Below, piece by piece: positions 32,237 through 39,755 of a DNA stretch of 64,000 nt. The stretch covers positions 248,001-312,000 of the forward strand of contig PNKZ01000002.1 in NCBI GenBank assembly GCA_013822735.1, in the 5' to 3' direction. Source of the stretch: Pirellula sp. GTDB taxonomy: Bacteria > Planctomycetota > Planctomycetia > Pirellulales > PNKZ01. A program made the position numbers and the translations under genes. The notes beneath the pieces were generated by a model. The model did not search any database. It saw only the letters and a program-made list of their open reading frames with translations, and had not been told where the DNA came from. Within the stretch, counting starts at the first letter, position 1, and each line of letters begins with the position of its first letter.

Positions 32237-33244
32237 ATGTCGGAAGACGAGTTTGAACTTTACTTACGGTTGTTAGGAAAGTTTCTCCGCTTGAGGCCGG
32301 GACAGCAGGCGGAGATCTTCGACGAGTTGCGCGACCACTTGGAAGCGCGGCTCGACGAACTTACGCAATCCGGCCTCAGTCGTACGGCGGCGATTGAGCG
32401 AGCCCTCGATGAATTCGGCGACGCCGCTTCGCTGGCCGATCACTTCGCCAAAATTGTTTACGAACGGAAAAGGAGGCTCGTTATGCGTTGCACCATGGGT
32501 ACCGTCGCCGCGGCCGTCGTAGCGCTCGTCGTCGGTTCGATGTTCTGGCCGCAAGCACCCGGCGCAGTGGGGCCGGCGCCGAACTTTGCCTGGGGCGAAA
32601 ACAGTGCAAAAGCGCCCCCTCCTGCAATGGCCGCCGCGCGGGAAGCGGAGCAGGATCGCATCCTGCGCGACAAACTCGAATCGGAGAAGCTCGATTGCGA
32701 ATTTGATCAGACGCCGCTAAGCGACGTCTTGGCGACGATCGGCGACCGAATCGCCGTCGATGTTTACGCTCCGAAGAGCGAATTCGAAGGGGAATTGTCG
32801 ATGCCGATCACCATGCAGATCAAGCACACTCAGCTCAGCGGCCGAGCCGTGCTCGACCTGGCCTTGCAGCAGGTAAAGCTTGGGTACACGGTACGCGACG
32901 GTCTCGTCATAGTTTGCCGGCCCGATTCGCTGACGGAAGTCCGTGTCTACAACTGCAGCTCGTTGAACCTGCCGGATCGCGAGGTCATCGACGTTTTGGG
33001 CGGGATGGGTGGTGCGCCGGCGTCAAACGTCGAACCCAAGCTCAAGCGGCAGAGCGGCGTCGAAAGTTTGGCGGAACTAATTCCGTCGATCGTTACGCCG
33101 GACGCGTGGTCGGTGAACGGCGGCGCCATGGGAGATGCCGAAGCGTGGGGTACGCTCTTGATCGTTCGCGCCTCGCCGACGATGCATCGCGAGATCGAAT
33201 TGCTGCTGCAGCAGCTTGCGGCGCCGCGCACCGTCAGTAACTAG
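32237..33244 (+). CDS. membrane-anchored protein with HAAS/DUF1700-like prefix and an STN/secretin-like domain
   Basis: 335 residues. Residues ~1-72 form a helical prefix (EIFDELRDHLEARLDELTQSGLSRTAAIERAL, given only to locate the helix pair) typical of proteins encoded next to PadR regulators. One transmembrane helix is at ~83-103. After a Pro/Ala linker, residues ~150-225 (LDCEFDQTPLSDVLATIGDRI, then HTQLSGRAVLDLALQQVKLGY) resemble the STN short domain of secretins and TonB receptors. A C-terminal region resembles a second alpha/beta subdomain. The cytoplasmic prefix may bind PadR and the outer part may sense a periplasmic state; that is inferred from context. Confidence 0.7.
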   Translation: MSEDEFELYLRLLGKFLRLRPGQQAEIFDELRDHLEARLDELTQSGLSRTAAIERALDEFGDAASLADHFAKIVYERKRRLVMRCTMGTVAAAVVALVVGSMFWPQAPGAVGPAPNFAWGENSAKAPPPAMAAAREAEQDRILRDKLESEKLDCEFDQTPLSDVLATIGDRIAVDVYAPKSEFEGELSMPITMQIKHTQLSGRAVLDLALQQVKLGYTVRDGLVIVCRPDSLTEVRVYNCSSLNLPDREVIDVLGGMGGAPASNVEPKLKRQSGVESLAELIPSIVTPDAWSVNGGAMGDAEAWGTLLIVRASPTMHREIELLLQQLAAPRTVSN

Positions 33245-33279
33245 CGGCTGCAGCGTAGGTGAAGTTCGGCAATCAGTAG

Positions 33280-33324
33280 CGTTCGGCAAGCGCGGCGATA
33301 CAATAAACCGCCGCTTGCCGAACG
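33280..33324 (+). terminator. strong hairpin between the PadR-linked gene and punA
   Basis: CGTTCGGCAAGCG at 33280-33292 pairs with CGCTTGCCGAACG-type sequence ending at 33324, extended by GGCG/CGCC after a 2-nt bulge. The loop is AT-rich (ATACAATAAAC). No U-run follows on the + strand. It probably ends the padR operon or protects its 3' end. Confidence 0.5.
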
Positions 33325-33379
33325 TGTGACGTGAAGCACGAGCGGCGGATTCGCACTCCCACCACCCGCGCGCCGAACC

Positions 33380-34219
33380 ATGCTTGATCTAGCCGTCAAA
33401 ATGAACGAAGCCGCCGACTTCATCACCTCTCGGTGGAGCCGTAAGCCGAAGGTCGGCATCATTCTCGGCACCGGCCTGGGCGGGTTCGCCCGCGAGGTGC
33501 AAGCGGAAGCGGTCATCCCTTATTGCGAAATTCCGCACTTCCCGAAGTCGACGGCGCTGGGCCATAAAGGCCAGCTCGTCTGCGGACTTTGCAACGGTGT
33601 GCCGGTCGCCACGATGGAAGGACGCTTTCACTGCTATGAAGGGTATCCGCTCCACCTCGTAACGTTGCCCGTTCGTGTCATGCGGAAACTCGGCATCGAG
33701 CTCCTGATCGTGTCGAACGCCGCCGGCGGGATGAACCCGCATTTCAAGGTCGGCGACGTGATGGTCATTGAAGACCATATCAACCTGATGGGGGACAACC
33801 CGCTCATCGGCTACAACGACGAAACGCTCGGCCCGCGCTTTCCCGACATGAGCGAGGTGTACGATCGGGCGTTAGTCGATCGGGCCTTGGAGATCGCCCG
33901 GCAGGCCAACTTCGTGGCCCATCGCGGCGTGTACGTCGGTCTGAAGGGGCCAAACTTCGAGACCCGGGCCGAGTACCGCTTCTTGCGGACCATCGGCGGC
34001 GACGTCGTCGGGATGTCGACCGTGCCCGAGGTGATCGTCGCGGCACACATGAGCCTTCCGGTGTTGGCGATCTCGGCGGTGACGAATGTCTGTCTGCCGG
34101 ATTTGCTGGAAAAAGCGGACGGCCACGAGGTCGTGCAGGCCGGCAAACTTGCCGAGCCGAAAATGCGCAGGATCGTGATGGACATTCTTAGTGACTTCGC
34201 CCAGCGCGAAGCGCGCTGA
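33380..34219 (+). CDS. punA: purine nucleoside phosphorylase (trimeric PNP family)
   Basis: 279 residues, the length of the trimeric PNP/MTAP family. Visible motifs are GIILGTGLGGFA (phosphate-binding Gly loop, Ser usually at GSGLG replaced by Thr), GHKGQLVCG, the MEGRFHCYEGY segment with the phosphate-contact Arg/His, VSNAAGGMNP, GVYVGLKGPNFETRAEYR with the purine-contact Glu, and VGMSTVPEVIVA. It phosphorolyses inosine and guanosine to free base plus ribose-1-phosphate. The first ATG (33380) gives a start just upstream of LDLAVKMNEAADFI. It is a single gene flanked by a hairpin and a 367-bp gap. Confidence 0.93.
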   Translation: MLDLAVKMNEAADFITSRWSRKPKVGIILGTGLGGFAREVQAEAVIPYCEIPHFPKSTALGHKGQLVCGLCNGVPVATMEGRFHCYEGYPLHLVTLPVRVMRKLGIELLIVSNAAGGMNPHFKVGDVMVIEDHINLMGDNPLIGYNDETLGPRFPDMSEVYDRALVDRALEIARQANFVAHRGVYVGLKGPNFETRAEYRFLRTIGGDVVGMSTVPEVIVAAHMSLPVLAISAVTNVCLPDLLEKADGHEVVQAGKLAEPKMRRIVMDILSDFAQREAR

Positions 34220-34586
34220 TCGCCTTCTATCTGCGAATGTTCATTTTCTCGTCGCTGGCTGCTCAGCGATTAGGCCGCGCCTAGTACGTTTCGAAAACTA
34301 TTAGCGCGTTTTTGATCGAAATTTCCAGCGTCTGTTATCGCGCGCTTTGGATTGGCACGATAAATGTTACTGGTGCATGAGTAGGGGCGCGGCTTCGCAA
34401 GGAGCTGCATTGACCTATCGCGGTATTTCAGTTTCTGATTTACTCGTTAACTGATGTACTCCGATTCGAGCGCCAAGGACTGGCGCTAAGCATTGCGGCC
34501 GATCCACATCGTGACGCACGCCTCTGATTTCGGCAGCAATCGAACCGACCACGTCGGCCGGTTCGCACTACCGACAGGAGGCGGTC
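34220..34586. other. intergenic stretch with no gene recognised
   Basis: 367 bp, locally AT-richer than its surroundings at 34290-34380. A TGGCAC at 34353 lacks a matching TTGC for a sigma-54 promoter. I see no RNA gene or repeat shared with other loci. Confidence 0.45.
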
Positions 34587-35669
34587 ATGGCATCGGTCTC
34601 GCTGTACTCGTCCGCGTCGCCGCGAATGAATCGCCGGCGGCATTCTTGGAGCGAACTCTTCGCTCGGTACGTTTCTCGTCCCCGAAACAAAACGCTGGCC
34701 CGTTTGAAATCCTTGGTGTACGTCTGCGCCGGCTTGCTCGCGATCGAAGGAATCGTGCGTTTAGCGGAATATAGTGCCGGTTCGTCGCTTTCCGACACGC
34801 AACGCGTCGCCGCGGCAAAGCTACCCGCCGGCGCTTGGTTGCGAGGCCGCTATGTGAATAGCTGGGGCTACTGGGACGACGAATTCGACGGTGCCGCGCC
34901 CTATGAGGGCACTCGCCGTATTGCACTCTTGGGCGACGCTTCGCTGCTGGCCGGCAACGCGCAAACGAACATCGCCAGTCAACTCGAAGACCGGCTTTCG
35001 CATACCGAAGTCGATCATTTTGCGGTTGCCGCGGGAGGGCCGCGCGAATTTGCCGCGCAGTTTCCGTCCGACGTGGTTCGCCGCGCTCCGCATGCGGCGA
35101 TCGTTTGCCTGACGATGACGCCCGTGGTTGCCGCACCCGTGCACGATGAACGATTTACACAATGGCACACACTACACTTTGTGCAATCGATGTTAACTCC
35201 GAGTACGGCCCACGCGGATGCCCGGAGCTTCTCGCTTGATGCACGCGGTATCGCCGACTACGACGACTACGTCCGCAATCGTGCTTCGAGCGTCTTCGCT
35301 TGCCGCGCGGTCGACGGCTCCGCGGCCGATGTCGAATTGCGCGCTGCACAAAACGCCGTCACGCGATTGGCCGAAGCGTGCCGCAAGCAACGGATACCGC
35401 TGACGCTCGTGCTCGTGCCGGGCGATTTCCAACTGAGCCCGCAACTCACGGCATCCTTCTGCCGTCGCGAGGAGCTCGATCCCGCGGCGCTTGATCTCGA
35501 ATTGCCCCAGCGTCGGTGGCGCGCCTTGGGCGAACACCTAAACGTCGGCGTGGTCGATCTGTTGCCGACGCTCCGGGCCTCGGGCGAAGTCGTCTACCGC
35601 GAAAACACATCCGAATGGAACGATCGAGGCATCACGCTTGCCGCGGAGACCATCGCCCGCGGGCTCTAG
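34587..35669 (+). CDS. membrane-anchored SGNH/GDSL-like protein without catalytic residues
   Basis: 360 residues. A basic N-terminus and one hydrophobic helix at ~43-60 anchor it. From ~105 it follows the SGNH pattern: RRIALLGDASLLAGN in place of the GDSxxxG block, VVRRAPHAAIVCLTM as the next strand, LTLVLVPGDF as a late strand, and RENTSEWNDRGITLAAETIA in place of the DxxHxNxxG block. In this reading the nucleophile Ser is Ala, the catalytic His is Glu and the Asp is Thr. It is thus probably non-enzymatic, or the domain assignment is loose. It stands alone between punA and a convergent ROK kinase gene. Confidence 0.6.
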   Translation: MASVSLYSSASPRMNRRRHSWSELFARYVSRPRNKTLARLKSLVYVCAGLLAIEGIVRLAEYSAGSSLSDTQRVAAAKLPAGAWLRGRYVNSWGYWDDEFDGAAPYEGTRRIALLGDASLLAGNAQTNIASQLEDRLSHTEVDHFAVAAGGPREFAAQFPSDVVRRAPHAAIVCLTMTPVVAAPVHDERFTQWHTLHFVQSMLTPSTAHADARSFSLDARGIADYDDYVRNRASSVFACRAVDGSAADVELRAAQNAVTRLAEACRKQRIPLTLVLVPGDFQLSPQLTASFCRREELDPAALDLELPQRRWRALGEHLNVGVVDLLPTLRASGEVVYRENTSEWNDRGITLAAETIARGL

Positions 35670-35784
35670 GCTCGTTTCGCCAGACGCCGCCTAGAAAAAT
35701 ATTGAGCGATGGAAGTCCGACCCCGGGATGACCATGCTATGCGCTGGAGAACACTTCGACGGCTCGTTCGGCGAATCGCGCTCG

Positions 35785-36726
35785 CTACGCCAATCTCACC
35801 AGCTGCGCCGCCCCCACGAGGCCGGCACGGTTGCCCAATCGGGCCTGCATCACGTCGGTGCAGCCATGAGGATTTAAGGTCGCCGCATCGATCGCGTTGC
35901 GTGCGGCCTCGGCAAACAAGCCGAAGTGGTCGTCGATCATGCCTCCCCCGAGAATGATCCGCTCGGGTAGCAGCGTGTGCTGAATGGTCCAGACGGCGAC
36001 CCGCACGGCGGCTAGCGCTCGATTCACAATGTCGCGCGCCCGGGAGTCGTCGTTGGCCAGCGCTTGAAAAACGCCGCGCGCATCGCCGAAGCCGGCGGCT
36101 TTTCCTGCCGCGGAAATCGCCGTGCCGGAAGCCAGCGACTCGATGCAGCCGCGAATGCCGCAGTAGCACTCCGGCCCGTCGGGCTCGATCGGCAGATGGC
36201 CTAACTCCGGATGCGTATCGGCCGCGCCGCGGTAGATGCGCCCGTCGAGCAAGATGCCCGAGCCGACGCCGGTGCCGAATGTGAGCATGACGAGCGAGCG
36301 GCGATTTTCTCCGGCGCCGAAGTATGCCTCGCCGACGGCCGCCGCATCCGCATCGTTCTCGAGCATCGCCGGCCGATCGAAAGTCGTCCGCAGCGGCGTA
36401 ACGATGTCGACGCCGTCCCAAGTCGGCAACGTGTGCGGATTGTCGATGGTCCCGCGCTTTGGATTCACCGGCCCGGCACAACCGACGCCGATTCCCGCCA
36501 GCTCCGCCCGCAATCTTCCCGCTTCGCTCAAGCAGGCGTCAATTGCGTCAGTGATCCGCGTGACGCCCCGCACGAACCCGAGGGCCGCTTCCGTCGGAAA
36601 CGCCCGCTCGGCCAAGATGCGGCCCTGTTCATCGACGACGCCGACGGCAATCTTCGTCCCGCCGATATCGACGCCGGCGGCAAGTACGCCGCGTTCAGGG
36701 TTCAGGGTTCGAGGTTCAAGGTTCAC
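35785..36726 (-). CDS. ROK-family sugar kinase (glucokinase-like)
   Basis: 313 residues from the GTG at 36726; TTG at 36732 is an alternative. The ATP-binding VDIGGTKIAVGVVD, the LENDADAAAVGEAYFG catalytic segment (Asp base), FGTGVGSGI, and the zinc motif HPELGHLPI...CYCGIRGCIE are all present, fixing the ROK family. It would phosphorylate glucose or a related sugar. The first ~14 residues (NLEPRTLNPERG) are encoded by a five-unit heptanucleotide repeat. The normal ROK N-terminus begins about where that repeat ends, so either translation starts inside the repeat or the repeat has replaced the native start. It follows the FG-GAP gene on the same strand. Confidence 0.88.
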   Translation of the reverse strand: MNLEPRTLNPERGVLAAGVDIGGTKIAVGVVDEQGRILAERAFPTEAALGFVRGVTRITDAIDACLSEAGRLRAELAGIGVGCAGPVNPKRGTIDNPHTLPTWDGVDIVTPLRTTFDRPAMLENDADAAAVGEAYFGAGENRRSLVMLTFGTGVGSGILLDGRIYRGAADTHPELGHLPIEPDGPECYCGIRGCIESLASGTAISAAGKAAGFGDARGVFQALANDDSRARDIVNRALAAVRVAVWTIQHTLLPERIILGGGMIDDHFGLFAEAARNAIDAATLNPHGCTDVMQARLGNRAGLVGAAQLVRLA

Positions 36727-36727
36727 T
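36693..36727 (-). repeat. heptanucleotide tandem repeat (GTTCNNG type, 5 units) at the ROK kinase start
   Basis: On the + strand GTTC begins at 36693, 36700, 36707, 36714 and 36721, exactly every 7 nt. On the gene's sense strand the unit is GAACCYT. It lies within the first codons of the ROK gene. Because 7 is not a multiple of 3, unit gain or loss would shift the reading frame from an upstream start. Confidence 0.9.
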
Positions 36728-36766
36728 GGCAAATGATCTATTCAGAGCTCAACTATATCGCATAGC

Positions 36767-36844
36767 GCGAGCGGCGGGGTTTATCCCCGCCGTCCGGCAA
36801 TTCGCGGCGCGAAGAAGTCGGCGGAGATAAACCCCGCCGCTCGC
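36767..36844. repeat. 78-bp palindrome with 26-bp arms
   Basis: Arms 36767-36792 and 36819-36844 (GCGAGCGGCGGGGTTTATCC...) are complementary with one mismatch around a 26-nt loop. It lies between the stop of the FG-GAP gene and the start of the ROK gene, on whose transcript it would be a very stable hairpin. I saw no second copy in the window. Confidence 0.8.
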
Positions 36845-36854
36845 TTCGAAATCG

Positions 36855-38027
36855 CTACTTCCGCACTTGCTCGAAGTAGAACGTCCCCTTCTTGTTCGAC
36901 ACGGCAATGTCGTACAGGCCGTCGCCGCTGATGTCGCGTACTTCGAATTGGGTGCCGACCCCGGAATCGTTGTCGATTTGATGCGGCTTCCACATTGGTT
37001 TGCCCCCTTGGCGCGTGAGCTCATACCAATAGAGCACGGCCGGGTCGCCGGGATTGATGTCTCCCTTGGGGCCATGAGCCCAGTAGCGCTTGCCCGTGAC
37101 GAAATCCATCAGGCCGTCGCCGTTCATGTCGACGAAGCACATCGCGTGCGTTTGCGAGAAGGTCTTGTCGATTTCATGCGTCGTAAACTTGCCGGGCTCA
37201 GTTTGTTCGTGCCACCAGATGCCGATTTGATGCGCGGCGCTCGAAAGGATGTCGGCATCGCCGTCGCCGTCGAAATCGTACACATACATCTGTGCCGCCG
37301 GTCCTCCGAGCTGCGCTTCGTGGAATTTCCACTCGCCGGTCGAGTTCTTATCGGCCGGCGCTTCCCACCAGCCGCTCGGCGTCACGACGTCGTTGCGGCC
37401 GTCGCCGTTGATGTCGCCCCGGCCGATACCGTGATAGAACTTCCGCGCCATATCGACCCCCTTCGCCGAAATGGCCGTGATGCCCCATTTGGCCATCGGG
37501 TCTTTGTCGCGTCGCGCGATGCCCACATACTTCTGCGGACCATCGGCTTCCTTCGGTTCCGGCGCGGTGCCCATCAGCATTTCCTTCGTGCCGTCGCCGT
37601 CGACGTCGAAGTATTCCGGGCTCTCGTTGTTCGTCACGTCGGCCACGACATAGCGTCCCCACGGCCGTGCCACGCCCTTGGGATTCTCCAGCCACACGGT
37701 CGCTTGGCCGGGAAATTCAACAACGAGCAAATCGTCCCAGCCGTCGCCGTTGAAATCTTCGGCCCAGGCCTGAAAGCATTGGCTGTACTTGAGCGGATCG
37801 AAGTCGCGCGCCTGTTCGCGCACGGCGTTCAGCTTCCAATTGGGCGCGGCGTAGAAGCCTTCGCCGTTGGCGATGTCGAGCTTGCCGTCGTGGTTGAAGT
37901 CGCCGACGGCGACCCCCTCGGCGCGAAACTTCGGGTCGATGTGCGTCTTCTTGAACGAAATCTCTTCTGCAAAGGCGGCGGGAGCCAATGCCGAAGCGAG
38001 TGCGAAGGCGAGGAGCGTGCGTGTCAT
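36855..38027 (-). CDS. exported FG-GAP/VCBS-repeat protein
   Basis: 390 residues from the ATG at 38027, which gives a clean signal peptide (MTRTLLAFALASALAPAAFA). Several Ca-binding FG-GAP-like blades follow, recognised by VGDFNHDGKLDIA, DFNGDGWDDLLV, DVDGDGTKEML, DINGDGRNDVVT, DFDGDGDADIL, DMNGDGLMDFVT and DISGDGLYDIAV: at least seven D-x-[DN]-G-D-G loops spaced ~40-60 residues. This predicts a beta-propeller outside the cytoplasm. Such proteins are abundant in planctomycetes; the ligand is unknown. It lies 75 bp downstream of the exported amidohydrolase gene on the same strand. Confidence 0.85.
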   Translation of the reverse strand: MTRTLLAFALASALAPAAFAEEISFKKTHIDPKFRAEGVAVGDFNHDGKLDIANGEGFYAAPNWKLNAVREQARDFDPLKYSQCFQAWAEDFNGDGWDDLLVVEFPGQATVWLENPKGVARPWGRYVVADVTNNESPEYFDVDGDGTKEMLMGTAPEPKEADGPQKYVGIARRDKDPMAKWGITAISAKGVDMARKFYHGIGRGDINGDGRNDVVTPSGWWEAPADKNSTGEWKFHEAQLGGPAAQMYVYDFDGDGDADILSSAAHQIGIWWHEQTEPGKFTTHEIDKTFSQTHAMCFVDMNGDGLMDFVTGKRYWAHGPKGDINPGDPAVLYWYELTRQGGKPMWKPHQIDNDSGVGTQFEVRDISGDGLYDIAVSNKKGTFYFEQVRK

Positions 38028-38102
38028 GGAAACTGTTCCTAGAACAAATTCAATTCCGGTGCGAAGAACCAAGTGCGATGCACCAGCATAAACTCTGCGA
38101 AG

Positions 38103-39503
38103 TTACTTCGCCAACAGCGTGCGGATTTGGTCGCGATATCGAGCGGCGTCGCTGCGAATCGCCTCCGGATCGAGCGTCGCCGGCCGGCGGTCTGCAACGA
38201 TCACCTTGCCGGCGACCACCACCGTTCGCACATCGCTCGCTTTCGTGGCGTAAGCTAATTGCGAATAGACGTCGTAGAGCGGAATCTGATGCGGCGCGTT
38301 GCTCCCTACGAGAATGAAATCAGCCTCCTTCCCGACTTCCAGCGACCCGATCCGTTCGGCTAGGTGAATGGCTCGGGCGCCTTCGATCGTGGCCATCGCT
38401 AAGGCCTCGCGGGCTGAGAGCACCGTCGGATCGCCGGTGGCAACCTTGTGCAACTTCGCGGCCGTGTCGATCTCTTCCCACATGTCGAGGTCGTTGTTCG
38501 ACGCAGGCCCGTCGGTGCCGAGCCCGACGGCCAATTTGAGCTCGAGCATTTTCGGCACGGGGGCAATGCCGGAGGCGAGCTTCATGTTCGATTGCGGACA
38601 ATGGGCGACGCCGACGTTGTGCTTCTTCAGCAGCAGCAGCTCATCGTCCGTTGCCCACACGACGTGCTTCGCGATGAGCCGAGGACAGAGGAGTCCGAGC
38701 TTATCAAGATGCACGACCGGCGTGGCCTGATACTTCTCGCGCACGTCCTTGATCTCTTGTTTCGTCTCGGCGACATGGAGCAAGATCGGCGCGCCGTGCT
38801 TATCGGAGAGCTGCTTCACCTCTTGCAAGTGCTCGGGCGACACGGTGTACGGCGCATGCGGCGCCAGGGCCGGCACGATGAGCCGATGCCCTTTCCACTT
38901 GGCGAGGTACGCATCCGTCGCGGCAGTCATCGCGTCCCAGGTTTTAAAGTCCGGCGCCGGGAAGTCGATGAGCGTTTGCCCTAGCACGCCGCGGAGGCCG
39001 GCCTTGGCCGTTTCGTCGGCCACGGCGTCTTCGAAGTAGTACATGTCGACGTAGGTCGTGGTGCCGCCCAGCGCCATTTCCAACAGCGCGAGCTTCGTAC
39101 CGGCGCGAACGAACGCTTCATCGACGAATTTCGCTTCCGCCGGGAAGATGTAGTTGCGCAGCCAATCCATCAGGGCGCGGTCGTCGGCCAGGCCGCGAAA
39201 GAGCGACATCGCCGCATGGCCGTGCGCGTTGATGAGACCCGGCATGATGATCGCGCCGTCGGCGTCGAGCGTGCGTTGCGCTTCAAAGCGGCTAGTGAGA
39301 TCGGTCGACTTGCCGACGGCCGCGAGCTTGCCGTCTTTCACGGCCAACGCGCCGTCGTCGATCACGCGAAACTCGGCGTCCATCGTGACGACCGTGCCGC
39401 CCCGTACCAGCAAATCAACCGGCTCCTTCGCCGGCAATCCGTCACAAAATGTCGGACCTGCGATGGTCGACAAGAACAAGAAGTACGGCAGCAAGCGGCG
39501 CAT
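38103..39503 (-). CDS. exported amidohydrolase of the MTA/SAH deaminase (ATZ/TRZ) family
   Basis: 466 residues. A hydrophobic signal peptide (MRRLLPYFLFLSTIAGPTFC) precedes an amidohydrolase barrel, with the Cys at position 20 possibly a lipobox. Metal ligands are in NAHGHAAMS (HxH near 84-86), LHVAET near 245, the ATDDE/AHCPQSN region and GLGTDGPASNNDLDM with the Asp near 330. The last is a hallmark of 5-methylthioadenosine/S-adenosylhomocysteine deaminases. Those enzymes are normally cytoplasmic, so export is unusual and the substrate may differ. It heads a minus-strand series with the FG-GAP and ROK genes. Confidence 0.85.
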   Translation of the reverse strand: MRRLLPYFLFLSTIAGPTFCDGLPAKEPVDLLVRGGTVVTMDAEFRVIDDGALAVKDGKLAAVGKSTDLTSRFEAQRTLDADGAIIMPGLINAHGHAAMSLFRGLADDRALMDWLRNYIFPAEAKFVDEAFVRAGTKLALLEMALGGTTTYVDMYYFEDAVADETAKAGLRGVLGQTLIDFPAPDFKTWDAMTAATDAYLAKWKGHRLIVPALAPHAPYTVSPEHLQEVKQLSDKHGAPILLHVAETKQEIKDVREKYQATPVVHLDKLGLLCPRLIAKHVVWATDDELLLLKKHNVGVAHCPQSNMKLASGIAPVPKMLELKLAVGLGTDGPASNNDLDMWEEIDTAAKLHKVATGDPTVLSAREALAMATIEGARAIHLAERIGSLEVGKEADFILVGSNAPHQIPLYDVYSQLAYATKASDVRTVVVAGKVIVADRRPATLDPEAIRSDAARYRDQIRTLLAK

Positions 39504-39755
39504 CGGGCACCCTCAAGAAGTGGCAGCATACATGTCGGCGAACGGACGCGCCGGATGGCGGTCAATCATCTAACCGAGCTTGCCGAATCGCAAGCGGCGG
39601 GGGGATTTGCGTAGATTTTCCCGTCTCACGGCGGTTTCCGGCGGTCAAGTGCTTTACTTTCCCCGGAGGTTACGGAAGATCGGTATTAAAGTTGCTCGAT
39701 TACGTAGCCGATTGCCCATTGCCGACCTTAGAGTCTTCAACGTAGGTGTTTTTGC

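Noticed and set aside
34353-34368. TGGCAC, a possible sigma-54 -24 box
   Set aside because: The -12 position reads ATGT rather than TTGC.
36693-36727. Regular repeats considered as a CRISPR array (also 51257, 59463 and 1860)
   Set aside because: Units are 7-8 nt with no unique spacers and no cas genes; these are simple tandem repeats.
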